A DNA stretch of 64,000 bases, taken from the NCBI RefSeq assembly GCF_024612015.1, contig NZ_CP102512.1, forward strand, positions 868,001-932,000. Direction: 5' to 3'. Each line of letters begins with the position of its first letter. Position 1 is the first letter of the stretch. The stretch comes from Streptomyces sp. CA-210063. Lineage in GTDB: Bacteria > Actinomycetota > Actinomycetes > Streptomycetales > Streptomycetaceae. A model generated the notes under the pieces. It saw nothing but the letters and a program-made list of their open reading frames with translations, ran no database searches and was not told where the DNA came from. The translations under genes and the position numbers were made by a program. This document shows, piece after piece, positions 19,406-28,372 of this stretch.

Positions 19406-19434
19406 GAGGGGAGGGGCGGCCCGCCCCTCCCCTC
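19406..19434. terminator. Bidirectional hairpin between permease and GH2 genes
   Basis: GAGGGGAGGGGCGG paired with CCGCCCCTCCCCTC around a single central base; two or three of the inner pairs must open to form a loop. It lies between two convergent genes. Confidence 0.75.
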
Positions 19435-19458
19435 CACGCCACCGCGTCTACCGAAAGG

Positions 19459-21507
19459 TCACCTGCCCCTGGGGTATACCGCCTCCAGGAACGCGTCGTA
19501 CACGAGCTTGGGCCGCTCCTCGGCGAAGGTGAGCAGCCCCATGACGGAGATGCCGTTGTAGTCCTGGTTGTAACCGGCCCGCTGTTTGTAATCCTTGAGA
19601 ACCCAGTAGGTGAATCCGGCGACGAACTCGCTGCGCGCGGCCACCTGGTCCCAGTGCACGGTGAAGCTCGCCGCCTGCCACTCCTCCGTACCCTGCGTGG
19701 TGGCGGGGCCGTGGGTGCCGGCCACGGACCAGGTGCCGTTCTCGGTGATCAGGATCGGCTTGTCGGGATACTTCGCGTGCACCGCGTCCAGCGTGGGGCC
19801 GAGGTCGGCGTCCTTGCCGTAGAAGTAGCCGAAGTACTCGTTGAACCCGATGACGTCGGCGAGGTCGAACGCGGGGTCGTTGCTCGTGTTGGAGGCCCAG
19901 GTCACGGGGCGGGCGGTGAGGTCGACGGCCTTCACGGCGGCCTTGAGATCGGCGAGCCAGGCCCGGTAGACGGGGGCGCCGTCGGGGTCGATCTCCGACT
20001 CGTTCTGGAGGCCCCACAGGATCACCGAGGGGTGGTTGTGCTGGTTCCACGCCATGGTCAGGGCCAGGGCGCGGGCGAGGCCGTAGCGCTCGGTCTGGAG
20101 CTTTTCCTGCGGGGTGTTGAGCCACATGGTGTCGATGTCGTCCATCACCAGCATGCCGTGCTCGTCCGCCCAGTCGTAGACGTACGGGTGGCGGTTGTAG
20201 ACGCAGTTGCGGATGAAGTTGGCGCCCACTGCCGTGATGTGGCCCAGTTCCCGGTCGTACTCGGCCGGTGTCATCGCCCTGCCGTGCGCTGCCGTCTCCT
20301 CGTGCCAGTTGAGGCCCTTGAGGAACAGCGGCTTGCCGTTCAGCCGCAACTGGGCGTCGGCTACGGTCAGTTCGCGTACGCCGTAGGCGGTGGACAGCGT
20401 GTCGACCCGTGGGCCCGCGGTTCTCCCGGCGGTCAGGGTGGCGCGGGCGGTGAGCATGTGCGGCGCGGCCGGGCTCCAGCGTGGCGCGCCGGGTATACGG
20501 ACCGCGACCCGTACGACGCCCGCCGACCGGGCCGCGATCCTGGCCGCGACGACGGTGGGCCGGGCGCCGCTCCCCCGGCCGGGATCCAGAGTGAGCCGGC
20601 CGTCGAAGTCGGAGGTGCCGTGGTTCTCGACGACCGCGTGTGCCTCCAGGCGCCCGTTCGCGGCGGACACGAGCAGTTTGGCGACGGTGACCTGCGGGAC
20701 CGCCTCGATCCACGCCGACCGGGTCAGACCCGCGTAGGGCCAGTAGTCGACGGGCTTGTACGGCAGTTCGTGGTCGTCGGTGACCGGCTGCGGAGTCGCG
20801 GCGGTGTAGTCGGTGTAGCTGGCCCGGCGGAAGACCCGCACGGCGATCGTCTGGCGGGTCCCCGGCCTCAGAGCCCCCGCCGCCGGGAGCGCGAAGGGCG
20901 AGTTGGCGCCCTCGTGCTTGCCAAGGTGCTTGCCGTCGAGCCAGACCTCGGCGCTGTAGCCGGCGGCCAGGAAGGCGACGCGTACGTGCCGGGCACGCCA
21001 GGACGCGGGCACGTCGACGGTGGTGCGGTACCAGGCGTAGCCGTCGGCGAACGCCGTGCCCTGGCCGAAGGGGGCGGTCTCCGAGCCGAAGCCGGGGGTG
21101 TTCAGCAGGTCCCAGGCCGCCGGGACGTCGATGAGGTCCCAGGCCCGGTCGTCGTGGCGCGGGGACTGCCAGCCCTCGTCGAGTCCCTGGTCGGCGGGGT
21201 CGAAGCGGAAGCGCCACCGCTTGTCCAGGGACAGGTAGTCGCGCGTGGGCTCGTGGGTGCGCCAGCCGTCGAAGGCGGGGAGCACCGTGCCGTACTGGAA
21301 GACGACGTTGGTGCCGCCGACCGCGCGCACATGGGTGCCGGAGGGCTCGGTGGCGGGGTGGGTGTCGAGAACCGGGCCGTTCGCGGCGGCCGCGGCCGGG
21401 CCGTCCGCCGCTCGCGCCGTCTCCGGCCAGGCCGGCAGGGCGACGAAGGCGGCCGCGCCGAGTGCCGTGACGACGGTGCGCCGGGACGGGTGGATGGATT
21501 CGGTCAT
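19459..21507 (-). CDS. Tat-exported glycoside hydrolase family 2 enzyme (beta-galactosidase/glucuronidase type)
   Basis: 682 aa. Tat signal in HPSRRTVVTALGAAAFVAL; then sugar-binding and immunoglobulin-like domains (KRWRFRFDPADQG, WYRTTVDVPASW, GYSAEVWLDGKHLGKHEG, typical GH2) and a TIM barrel with acid/base Glu in ILWGLQNESEIDPDG and nucleophile Glu in PILITENGTW. Length and motifs resemble beta-glucuronidase/small beta-galactosidase groups; within this locus beta-galactosidase or beta-glucuronidase on galactan side chains is plausible. ATG at 21507 follows GAGGAG; upstream in-frame codons would hide the signal peptide. Divergent from the cytosolic hydrolase at 21666. Confidence 0.9.
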   Translation of the reverse strand: MTESIHPSRRTVVTALGAAAFVALPAWPETARAADGPAAAAANGPVLDTHPATEPSGTHVRAVGGTNVVFQYGTVLPAFDGWRTHEPTRDYLSLDKRWRFRFDPADQGLDEGWQSPRHDDRAWDLIDVPAAWDLLNTPGFGSETAPFGQGTAFADGYAWYRTTVDVPASWRARHVRVAFLAAGYSAEVWLDGKHLGKHEGANSPFALPAAGALRPGTRQTIAVRVFRRASYTDYTAATPQPVTDDHELPYKPVDYWPYAGLTRSAWIEAVPQVTVAKLLVSAANGRLEAHAVVENHGTSDFDGRLTLDPGRGSGARPTVVAARIAARSAGVVRVAVRIPGAPRWSPAAPHMLTARATLTAGRTAGPRVDTLSTAYGVRELTVADAQLRLNGKPLFLKGLNWHEETAAHGRAMTPAEYDRELGHITAVGANFIRNCVYNRHPYVYDWADEHGMLVMDDIDTMWLNTPQEKLQTERYGLARALALTMAWNQHNHPSVILWGLQNESEIDPDGAPVYRAWLADLKAAVKAVDLTARPVTWASNTSNDPAFDLADVIGFNEYFGYFYGKDADLGPTLDAVHAKYPDKPILITENGTWSVAGTHGPATTQGTEEWQAASFTVHWDQVAARSEFVAGFTYWVLKDYKQRAGYNQDYNGISVMGLLTFAEERPKLVYDAFLEAVYPRGR

Positions 21508-21584
21508 GACAGGCGGCTCCTCGATGCACATACGTGTTCGTCCGCCCCACAGCCTGGACAACCCCGTTACCCTCGTCAAGGATT

Positions 21585-21601
21585 ATTCATAAATAATGAA
21601 T
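21585..21601. promoter_or_regulatory. AT-rich inverted repeat in the divergent glycosidase promoter
   Basis: ATTCAT-AAATA-ATGAAT, a perfect 6-bp dyad in an A/T island, between the starts of GH2 (21507) and the cytosolic hydrolase (21666). It resembles the element at 16045, so one regulator may control both divergent promoters. Confidence 0.55.
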
Positions 21602-21665
21602 TGAGCTAGCGTGATGCCGTCGAGCCGCCGACGGCGTCCCACCGCACACGAAGACGGGTGACCTC

Positions 21666-22955
21666 ATGACCACCGCACAACAGCAAGCGACCACGAGCGA
21701 GACCACGGGCCGACTCGCCATCACCCTGTGGGACTTCAGCTGGTACACGCAGGCAGGACCCGGCGAGCCCTTCGCCGACCTCGACCGCGCCTTCGCCGAG
21801 ACCGTGGACCGGGGCTTCAACACCGTGCGCGTCTGCGCCATGCCCTTCCTGCTGTTCTCCGGCCGCGTCCCCGACCCGGAGTCCATCGAGGTCCGCGGCC
21901 TGGGCGGGGAGTTCGGACAGCGCACCCGCTGGTACGACGTGCGCGGCGGCTATCCGCTGGACGGCCGCCGACGGCTCGTCGAGCTGTTCGAGGCCGCCGC
22001 CCGCCACGACTGCAAGGTGGTCGTGTCCTCCTGGGAGTACCAGCAGTCCCCCAGCTTCGCCGACACCGACGTCTGGCACCGCGCCCTGGCCGAGGTGCCC
22101 GGCCCGGACCGCGCGAAGGCGGTGGCCGAAGCCCTCGCCGAACTCCTCGACTTCCTCACCGAGCGCGGGCTGGCCGACCACGTCGCCTACGTCGAGGTGC
22201 ACAACGAGGTCGACAACTGCTCCCTCGTACCGCGCGACGGCGCCACCCACTACGCCTATCTGCGCGGCCCCCTCGACCGCGCCGTGAAGCTGCTGCGGGC
22301 CCGCCACCCCGGCATCCCCGTCACCTACTCGCTGGGCGAGCCCTGGCCGAGCGAGATCGACGACCTGCCGGAGGGGGCGCAGATCGCGCACTTCCACTTC
22401 TACGTCTACGGCGTGCTCGGCGCGCTCTACGAGGCTGTCGGACTCGGGCACGGCACCGAGGCGGCGCCCGAGACGGCCACCTGGCCCACGCCCGAACTGG
22501 CCGCCATGCTGCGCCCCGACGCGCCCGCCTTCGCCGACTACCAGCCGGACGAACCCTGGCGACTGGCCGCCACCGGAATCCCGCGCGAACTGTTCTACGC
22601 ACACGACTGGGTCGACCCCGACCGCTGGGACCTGTGGCTCTACGAGAACTATCCGGCCCACCGGCAGGCCATGCGGGACACACTGGCCGGATGGGTCGAC
22701 TCCGTCGCCGACTTCGCCCGTCACCGTGGCATCCCCGCCGTCCTCGGCGAAGGCGTCGTGGGCTACACCCCGCTGCTGACGCGCTTCGAGGAGGACGCCG
22801 TCGGCAAGGACATCGCCGAGTTCGTCGTCGACCGCTGCCTCGCCGCGGGCTTCCAGGGCGTCGTCCTGACCTCCAACGCGGCCCCGCACCACCCCATGTG
22901 GCACACCGACCGGGACTGGATGCAGCGGGTCAACGCCCGTATCACCGCGGCCTGA
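21666..22955 (+). CDS. Cytosolic cellulase-like TIM-barrel glycosidase, specificity unknown
   Basis: 429 aa with no signal peptide, so it should act on imported oligosaccharides. The frame has (beta/alpha)8 features of clan-A glycosidases: LAITLWDFSWYT near the start, VAYVEVHNEVDNC with the expected acid/base Glu, and IPAVLGEGVVGYTP with the expected nucleophile Glu. It resembles the bacterial 'sugar-binding cellulase-like' proteins rather than a named GH family that I recognise. Start ATG 21666 with GGGTGACC upstream. Expressed divergently from the secreted GH2 and probably co-regulated with the galactonate operon. Confidence 0.75.
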   Translation: MTTAQQQATTSETTGRLAITLWDFSWYTQAGPGEPFADLDRAFAETVDRGFNTVRVCAMPFLLFSGRVPDPESIEVRGLGGEFGQRTRWYDVRGGYPLDGRRRLVELFEAAARHDCKVVVSSWEYQQSPSFADTDVWHRALAEVPGPDRAKAVAEALAELLDFLTERGLADHVAYVEVHNEVDNCSLVPRDGATHYAYLRGPLDRAVKLLRARHPGIPVTYSLGEPWPSEIDDLPEGAQIAHFHFYVYGVLGALYEAVGLGHGTEAAPETATWPTPELAAMLRPDAPAFADYQPDEPWRLAATGIPRELFYAHDWVDPDRWDLWLYENYPAHRQAMRDTLAGWVDSVADFARHRGIPAVLGEGVVGYTPLLTRFEEDAVGKDIAEFVVDRCLAAGFQGVVLTSNAAPHHPMWHTDRDWMQRVNARITAA

Positions 22956-23161
22956 TCACGCCCCGGCGGCGGCCGGGAACACCGGTGGTCCCGCGATGCG
23001 CGAGATGACGGGACCCCGCGCCGGAACCGGTACCCGCCTGGGCAGGCCGCCCGTCGACCACAAGGACGGCCTGTCCGGTCTTGGCCGTGTGGCTGAGGAT
23101 GCGGAGATCCTCCGCGCGCTGGACCAGACCCGCCGCCTGCATGCTCCCCGCCTGACCAATA

Positions 23162-23194
23162 CGGAGAGCGGGCTGGATACACGCCCGCTCTCCG
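23162..23194. terminator. Hairpin between convergent glycosidase genes
   Basis: CGGAGAGCGGGC / GCCCGCTCTCCG, 12-bp perfect stem, 9-base loop, 17 bases beyond the stop of the sialidase-fold gene. The 206 bases between it and the plus-strand stop hold nothing I recognise. Confidence 0.75.
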
Positions 23195-23210
23195 CACCAT
23201 ACGCAGCCAC

Positions 23211-25271
23211 TCAGTTGATGCGGACGATCTTCCAGAGCTGGTCGTCGAGGTCCAGGGCGTTCCACTGCACGACTGCCGCGCCGTTGCTGGTGGAGGACTG
23301 GGCGACGGCGGCGTTGAAGCCGCTGCCCACGTTCTTGAGTGCGTAGTAGCCGTTGCCCGCGTCGGTGAGGGTCCACTTCTGCGAGTTCGCGGCGGACGGC
23401 GTGTTCTGGACGACGGCCGCTCCGGCGGTGGTGGAGCCGTTACGGATGTCCAGGTTCAGGTTGCTGTTGGCGTTCCTGATGGTCCAGGCTCCGCTGCCGG
23501 CGGGCTGGAAGGTGAACATCTGGCAGAGACAGGCCGAGTTCTGCCACTGCTGGACTGCCGTGTTGGTGGCGGTCGATCCCTGCGGGATGTCCAGGTACCT
23601 CCCGCTGTTCTTGTTGACGAAGACGTACTGACCGGTACCCAGCGGCGGCAGGGCGGTCTGGGTGAGGTTCCAGCGCTGGCAGGCGCAGCTGGTGCCACTC
23701 CACTGGACGGCGGCGGTGCCGACCGCGGTGGAGGCGTTCGGGATCTCCAGGTGCTTGCCGGTCACCCGGTTGGTGATGGTGTACCCGCCGGCCTGGTGCG
23801 GGGCGACGGCCCACTCGTGGTCCAGGGTGCCGTTGTCGTCCCACTGGAGGATCTTGGCGCCGTCGGCGGTGGACTGGTTCTCCACGCCGAGTACCTTGCC
23901 GCTGGCGACGTTGAAGATCTCGAAGTAGCCCGAGCTCTGCTGCACGAAGCGCCACTGCTGGTTGGTGGAGGTGGTCGGGGTCTGCTGGGTGGCGTTCGTG
24001 CCGTTGGTGGTGGAGCCGCCCGCGATGCTCAGCATGAGGCTGGAGCCCGCGTTCGACATGGTGTAGGTGGCACCGTCCGAGATGCCGCCGCCCAGGTCGA
24101 TGGTGCTGTAGGTGACGGGGTTGGAGAGGTTGCTGCCTCCGTTGCCGCCGCTGAGCACGAGCAGGCTGTGGCCGTCGGGCAGGGGCACCATGCCGCGGCT
24201 GTAGCCGTTGGCGACGTTGGAGCGGATGCGCGTCCAGGTGTTCGCGGCGCCGTTCTGCGTGTTGAGGAACAGGTCGGTGGTGCTGTAGGCGCCGACGACG
24301 AGCGTGCCGTTCGGACCGCCGGTGGGCAGCCACGTGATGTACGGGGTGCTGGTGGGGACCGCGCCGTCCGTCGACCGCAGGGGAATGCCCGTGACGGAGT
24401 CGAAAGCCTCCGGGTCGGCGGAGATCTTGTAGTAGACGGCGAAGTTGCCCGAGGGCGAGCCGCCGTACTCGTACGTCATGACGTAGTTGCCGTTGGGCAG
24501 CTGCGCGACGGTGGCCATACCCGGGCGCTGGCTGTAGGTGGGCATCGCCACGTCGTCCACGACCGGCCCCCAGTTGCGGAGGTCCGTGGTGACCTGGTGG
24601 ACGATCTTCTGGCCGTGGTCGGGGTCGCGCTGGTCGGAGTAGTAGACGATCAGCTTGCCGTTGGCGTGGAGGAAGAACGGCTCCCACACGGGGGTGTTGC
24701 CATTGCCGTTCTGGTCGAATGCCGGGCCGCCGGTGGCGATGTTGCTGACGAAGCTCCAGGTCTGTCCGCGGTCGGTGCTGGCATAGACATCGATCTTGAT
24801 GGCCGAGCGGTCGGCGGGGACGGAAGCCCCGGCGGCGAGGATGGTTCCCGCGGGGAAGCCGCCCACCGCCGTGGGCAGCTCGTAGAGCTCGGGCTGCCAG
24901 CGCATGCCCCAGCCGTTCTGGGTGTCGGCGACCTCGGAGATCTTCGTCCAGGAGGTGCCGTTGTTCGTACTGCGGTAGATGGGGAGGACCGGCGTGCCGG
25001 AGGTGTACTGCTCGAACGTCGCGAGGATGGTGCCGTTGGCGGAGCCGTTGTGCTGCATCCGCATCCCCCGCGGGTAGAGCGACCCGGGCGAGGGCGCACT
25101 CGACGGCGGGGTGTACATCGTCTGCGAGGGACGGGCCAGGGCGTCCGCACGGCCGGCGGGCATGACCATGGCCACCGCCGTGACGAGCAGGACGAAAGCC
25201 AGGGACAAGAAGAAGACGGGACGGGAACGCGGAGCGGCGCCGGGTCTGGCGCCTGCCTGCGCAGGGGACAT
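23211..25271 (-). CDS. Secreted sialidase-fold glycosidase (GH93-like candidate) with ricin-type lectin repeats
   Basis: 686 aa. Signal peptide (RSRPVFFLSLAFVLLVTAVAMVMPAGRADA). Residues about 50-400 form a six-bladed propeller with Asp-box repeats (STNNGTSW, STDRGQTW) and conserved SLYPRGMRMQHNG, WEPFFLHANGKLIVYYSDQRD and NYVMTYEYGG. This looks like exo-arabinanase-type (GH93) or related sialidase-fold enzymes more than true sialidases. The C-terminal 270 residues are two beta-trefoil/RICIN_2 lectin units (repeated NQQW, HEW, QRW, QKW, LWK motifs). In a galactan locus it could trim arabinose side chains; that is inference. ATG at 25271 follows GGGAGCC. Confidence 0.85.
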   Translation of the reverse strand: MSPAQAGARPGAAPRSRPVFFLSLAFVLLVTAVAMVMPAGRADALARPSQTMYTPPSSAPSPGSLYPRGMRMQHNGSANGTILATFEQYTSGTPVLPIYRSTNNGTSWTKISEVADTQNGWGMRWQPELYELPTAVGGFPAGTILAAGASVPADRSAIKIDVYASTDRGQTWSFVSNIATGGPAFDQNGNGNTPVWEPFFLHANGKLIVYYSDQRDPDHGQKIVHQVTTDLRNWGPVVDDVAMPTYSQRPGMATVAQLPNGNYVMTYEYGGSPSGNFAVYYKISADPEAFDSVTGIPLRSTDGAVPTSTPYITWLPTGGPNGTLVVGAYSTTDLFLNTQNGAANTWTRIRSNVANGYSRGMVPLPDGHSLLVLSGGNGGSNLSNPVTYSTIDLGGGISDGATYTMSNAGSSLMLSIAGGSTTNGTNATQQTPTTSTNQQWRFVQQSSGYFEIFNVASGKVLGVENQSTADGAKILQWDDNGTLDHEWAVAPHQAGGYTITNRVTGKHLEIPNASTAVGTAAVQWSGTSCACQRWNLTQTALPPLGTGQYVFVNKNSGRYLDIPQGSTATNTAVQQWQNSACLCQMFTFQPAGSGAWTIRNANSNLNLDIRNGSTTAGAAVVQNTPSAANSQKWTLTDAGNGYYALKNVGSGFNAAVAQSSTSNGAAVVQWNALDLDDQLWKIVRIN

Positions 25272-25494
25272 TGCGGCTCCCAGGGGGAAGGTGTGTTTCG
25301 GTTTCCGCCGCCGGCTCGGAACGACTCAGGGTGACGCGGCGGAGTTCGTTGGGCGCGTGGCCCGGCGGACAGCCGGGCGACACTGCCGGGCACGGCTCGC
25401 GAGCGGGGGGCACGGCGCGACAAGCGCGGAACGGTGGAGGTGGAGCGCCCCGGCGTGTGGGTGCGCCGGAGCAGTGCACGGGGTGCGGGGTGGA

Positions 25495-26532
25495 TCAGAG
25501 GGAGGGCGGGGGTGCGGTGGAACCGCGGACGATCAGTTCGACGGGTGGGTCGTTCGCCGGTGGCGGTTCGGTGTCGGGCTTCTCGATGGCGTGTACAAGA
25601 AGCTGGATTCCTTGGTGGGATGCGGCCTCGAAGGGCTGGCGGACGGTGGTCAGCGGGGGTGAGACGTAGGCGAAGACGGGGTTGCCGTCGAATCCGACCA
25701 CGCTGACGTCTTCCGGCACACGACGACCGCTTTCCCGCAGGCCGTGGATCAGTCCGATGGCCATCTCGTCGCCCGCGGCGAACACCGCGGTCACCGATCG
25801 GTCCGAGGCCAGCCCGAGGCCCGCGGCGTACCCGGAGGCCGCAGACCAGTCGCCGTTGAGCACGGGCGGTTCGTGCGCGCCTCGTGCCGCCAGCGCCGCC
25901 TGCCATCCCTCGATGCGGTCCTTGGTGGCGTACCACCGCCGCGGTCCGGCGAGGTGATGGACGGTCGAATGCCCCAGGTCCAGCAGGTGTTCGGTGGCCG
26001 CGCGCGCCAGCTGACGGGCACCCACGCCGACGCTCAGTGTCCGGGCGGCGGTGAAGGCGGGTGGTGCTCCCAGGAAGAGGACCGGTACGTCGACACCGAG
26101 CGGGACTTCTCCTTCGACGACGGGTTCCGAGACGACGATGCCGTCCACTCCCTGTTCGAGGAGTGACTCCACGGCGCCGGCGATGCTTTCCGGGTCGCCG
26201 TCGGGGGTGTTGACCACGCGAAGCGCGTAACCGGCGTCCCGTACGGCCTGTTCGATGCCCACCAGCAGGGAGGCGGTTCCGTACCCGGCTGTCGCCAGAG
26301 CGACCACACCGATGGAGCGGGTACGGCCGGAGGCCAGTGCCCTGGCCGCGTGGTTCAGCCGGTAGCCGAGTTCCTCGGCGGCTGCCAGGACACGTCGGCG
26401 GGACTCGTCGGAGACGTACGGCTCGTTGTTGAGGACCCGGGAGACCGTCTTGCGTGAGACGCCGGCCAGCCTGGCCACGTCCTCACTGCGCGGCGCGGAG
26501 GAGCCGACACCACGCTCCACCCCTGTTGCCAT
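25495..26532 (-). CDS. LacI-family transcriptional regulator
   Basis: 345 aa. HTH with hinge: DVARLAGVSRKTVSRVLNNEPYVSDESRRRVLAAAEELGYRLNHAARALASGRT; then a periplasmic-binding-protein-like sensor ending TTVRQPFEAASHQGIQLLVHAI. Should repress the adjacent importer/GH42 operon until a galactoside (or a product) binds. ATG at 26532 follows GGGAGACTTC; an earlier in-frame ATG at 26544 has no spacing for that site. Two adjacent palindromes lie 48-74 bases upstream of its start, probably its own operators. Confidence 0.93.
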   Translation of the reverse strand: MATGVERGVGSSAPRSEDVARLAGVSRKTVSRVLNNEPYVSDESRRRVLAAAEELGYRLNHAARALASGRTRSIGVVALATAGYGTASLLVGIEQAVRDAGYALRVVNTPDGDPESIAGAVESLLEQGVDGIVVSEPVVEGEVPLGVDVPVLFLGAPPAFTAARTLSVGVGARQLARAATEHLLDLGHSTVHHLAGPRRWYATKDRIEGWQAALAARGAHEPPVLNGDWSAASGYAAGLGLASDRSVTAVFAAGDEMAIGLIHGLRESGRRVPEDVSVVGFDGNPVFAYVSPPLTTVRQPFEAASHQGIQLLVHAIEKPDTEPPPANDPPVELIVRGSTAPPPSL

Positions 26533-26579
26533 GAAGTCTCCCAACGACCGTGTGCCTACATCGAGCTAGGTCAGTGACA

Positions 26580-26606
26580 TGACCACGCGGTCTGACCGCG
26601 CGGTCA
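26580..26606. promoter_or_regulatory. Tandem LacI-type operators
   Basis: GACCACGCGGTC (26581-26592) next to the perfect 14-bp palindrome TGACCGCGCGGTCA (26593-26606). Even symmetry with a central CG is the LacI/GalR operator style. They lie between the lacI start (26532) and the second importer (27040), closer to lacI. The rest of 26533-27039 (507 bases) holds no gene I accept; an open frame there is only the upstream extension of the binding-protein gene. Confidence 0.6.
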
Positions 26607-27039
26607 ATGTCTACGCACCCGCCGAGAACACGTCAAGAGTTTTCGCAACGCCACTTGCCTCCGACGCGAGCGGACGCCGGGGCCCGCGGCCGGGCGGAGG
26701 GCGTTGCCGCAGGCGCTCCAGGAAACGTGCCCGACACCCATTGCTGCAGTTCAAGCAGTGTTTTCTCCATACGGAACGACTCGACGGCCAGCCGGGTCAG
26801 TCCTGTCCGTCCGCTCCGGCTGCCCGGACAACGGGCTCCCGATCGGACCTGGATCCATCACACATTGCCGGACGCGACGTCTTGACAGCCAGTACACAGA
26901 GCGTTCACGCTTCCTGGCGTCCACCGATCGCACTTGTTCGATCGTGTTTGGTTCTGGTCACTCGGCGGCTGTTTCTCCGCCAACCCCCTTCCGGCTGACG
27001 CGCCATGCCTGGGTACCGCCAGATCTGTCAGGAGTCGAA

Positions 27040-28350
27040 ATGCACCATTCATCCCTTGGCCAGCCCATGCCTGGCACCAGCCGCCGCACCGTGCTCCGCG
27101 GGCTTGGCGGAGCCGCGCTACTGGGTGCCGGCATTCCCCTGCTGAGTGCCTGCGCCGACAGCTCCGTGTCGTCGGACACCAAGACCGTCACCGTGGGCTC
27201 CAACGCGTCCGACGCCGTCCCGAAGAAGGGGTACGCCGACGTCTACGCGGCCTTCACGAAGCAGTCCGGGATCGCGGTCGACATCAACACCAAGGACCAC
27301 AACACCTTCCAGGAGCAGATCAACACCTACCTGCAGGGCACCCCGGATGACGTGTTCCAGTGGTTCGCCGGCTATCGGATGCAGTTCTTCGCGGCCAAGG
27401 GGCTCGCCTCCCCGATCGACGACGTGTGGAAGACGATCGGCGGCAACTTCCCCTCAGCGATGCACGACCTGAGCAAGGGTCAGGACGGCAAGTACTACCT
27501 GGTACCCCTCACCACGTCCCCGTGGGCGGTCTTCTACCGCAAGAGTGTCTTCCAGCAGTACGGCTACGAGGTCCCCACCACGTGGGACGCGTACGTCGCC
27601 CTGTGCAAGCAGATGAAGAAGGACGGCCTCGTCCCGATCGCGTACGGCGACAAGGACGCCTGGCCGGCGATGGGCTCCTTCGACCAGATCAACTTCCGCC
27701 TCAACGGCTACGACTTCCATGTCGAGCTGATGGCGGGCAAGGCTTCGTGGACCGACGCGAAGGTCCGCAAGGTCTTCGACACCTGGGCCGAGACCCTCCC
27801 CTACCACCAGGAGGGCGCGGTCGGCCGTACCTGGCAGGACGCCGCCCAGACTCTGGTGGCGAAGAAGGCCGGCATGTATATGCTCGGCATGTTCGTGGCC
27901 CAGCAGTTCACCAACAAGGCGGACCTGGACGACCTCGACTTCTTCGCCTTCCCCGAGATAGACCCGGCGTACGGCCAGGACACCGTGGAGGCGCCGACCG
28001 ACGGCATCATGCTCAGCAAGAAGCCCAAGAACCACGCCGGTTCCGTCAAGCTGCTCGAATTCCTGGGCACGCCGCAGGCCGAGGAGATCTACCTGAAGGC
28101 CGACCCGAGCCTGATCGCCGCCTCCACGAAGGCCGACACCTCCGGCTACAGCGCCCTCCAGAAGAAGGGCTACGAGATGATCGCGCAGGCGAAGCATCTC
28201 ACCCAGTTCATGGACCGTGACAGCCGGCCCGACTTCACCTCCACGGTGATGCAGCCCGCACTCCAGAAGTTCATCCGCGACCCCAAGGGCATCGACAGCC
28301 TGCTGTCCTCGATCGAGCGTCAGAAGAAGACGATCTTCGCGTCCGGCTGA
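27040..28350 (+). CDS. ABC sugar transporter 2, substrate-binding lipoprotein
   Basis: 436 aa. Tat signal SRRTVLRGLGGAALLGAGIPLL plus lipobox LSAC; mature domain typical of family-1 solute-binding proteins (FQEQINTYLQGTPDDVFQWFAGYRMQ, SPWAVFYRKSVFQQYGYEVPTTWDAY). Relatively Lys/Tyr-rich compared with the first importer's protein. ATG at 27040 preceded by CAGGAG at ideal distance. It starts an operon with two permeases and a GH42 beta-galactosidase, so beta-galactosides are the likely ligands. Confidence 0.93.
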   Translation: MHHSSLGQPMPGTSRRTVLRGLGGAALLGAGIPLLSACADSSVSSDTKTVTVGSNASDAVPKKGYADVYAAFTKQSGIAVDINTKDHNTFQEQINTYLQGTPDDVFQWFAGYRMQFFAAKGLASPIDDVWKTIGGNFPSAMHDLSKGQDGKYYLVPLTTSPWAVFYRKSVFQQYGYEVPTTWDAYVALCKQMKKDGLVPIAYGDKDAWPAMGSFDQINFRLNGYDFHVELMAGKASWTDAKVRKVFDTWAETLPYHQEGAVGRTWQDAAQTLVAKKAGMYMLGMFVAQQFTNKADLDDLDFFAFPEIDPAYGQDTVEAPTDGIMLSKKPKNHAGSVKLLEFLGTPQAEEIYLKADPSLIAASTKADTSGYSALQKKGYEMIAQAKHLTQFMDRDSRPDFTSTVMQPALQKFIRDPKGIDSLLSSIERQKKTIFASG

Positions 28351-28372
28351 GCCCGACTCCCTTCTGAAGCGG

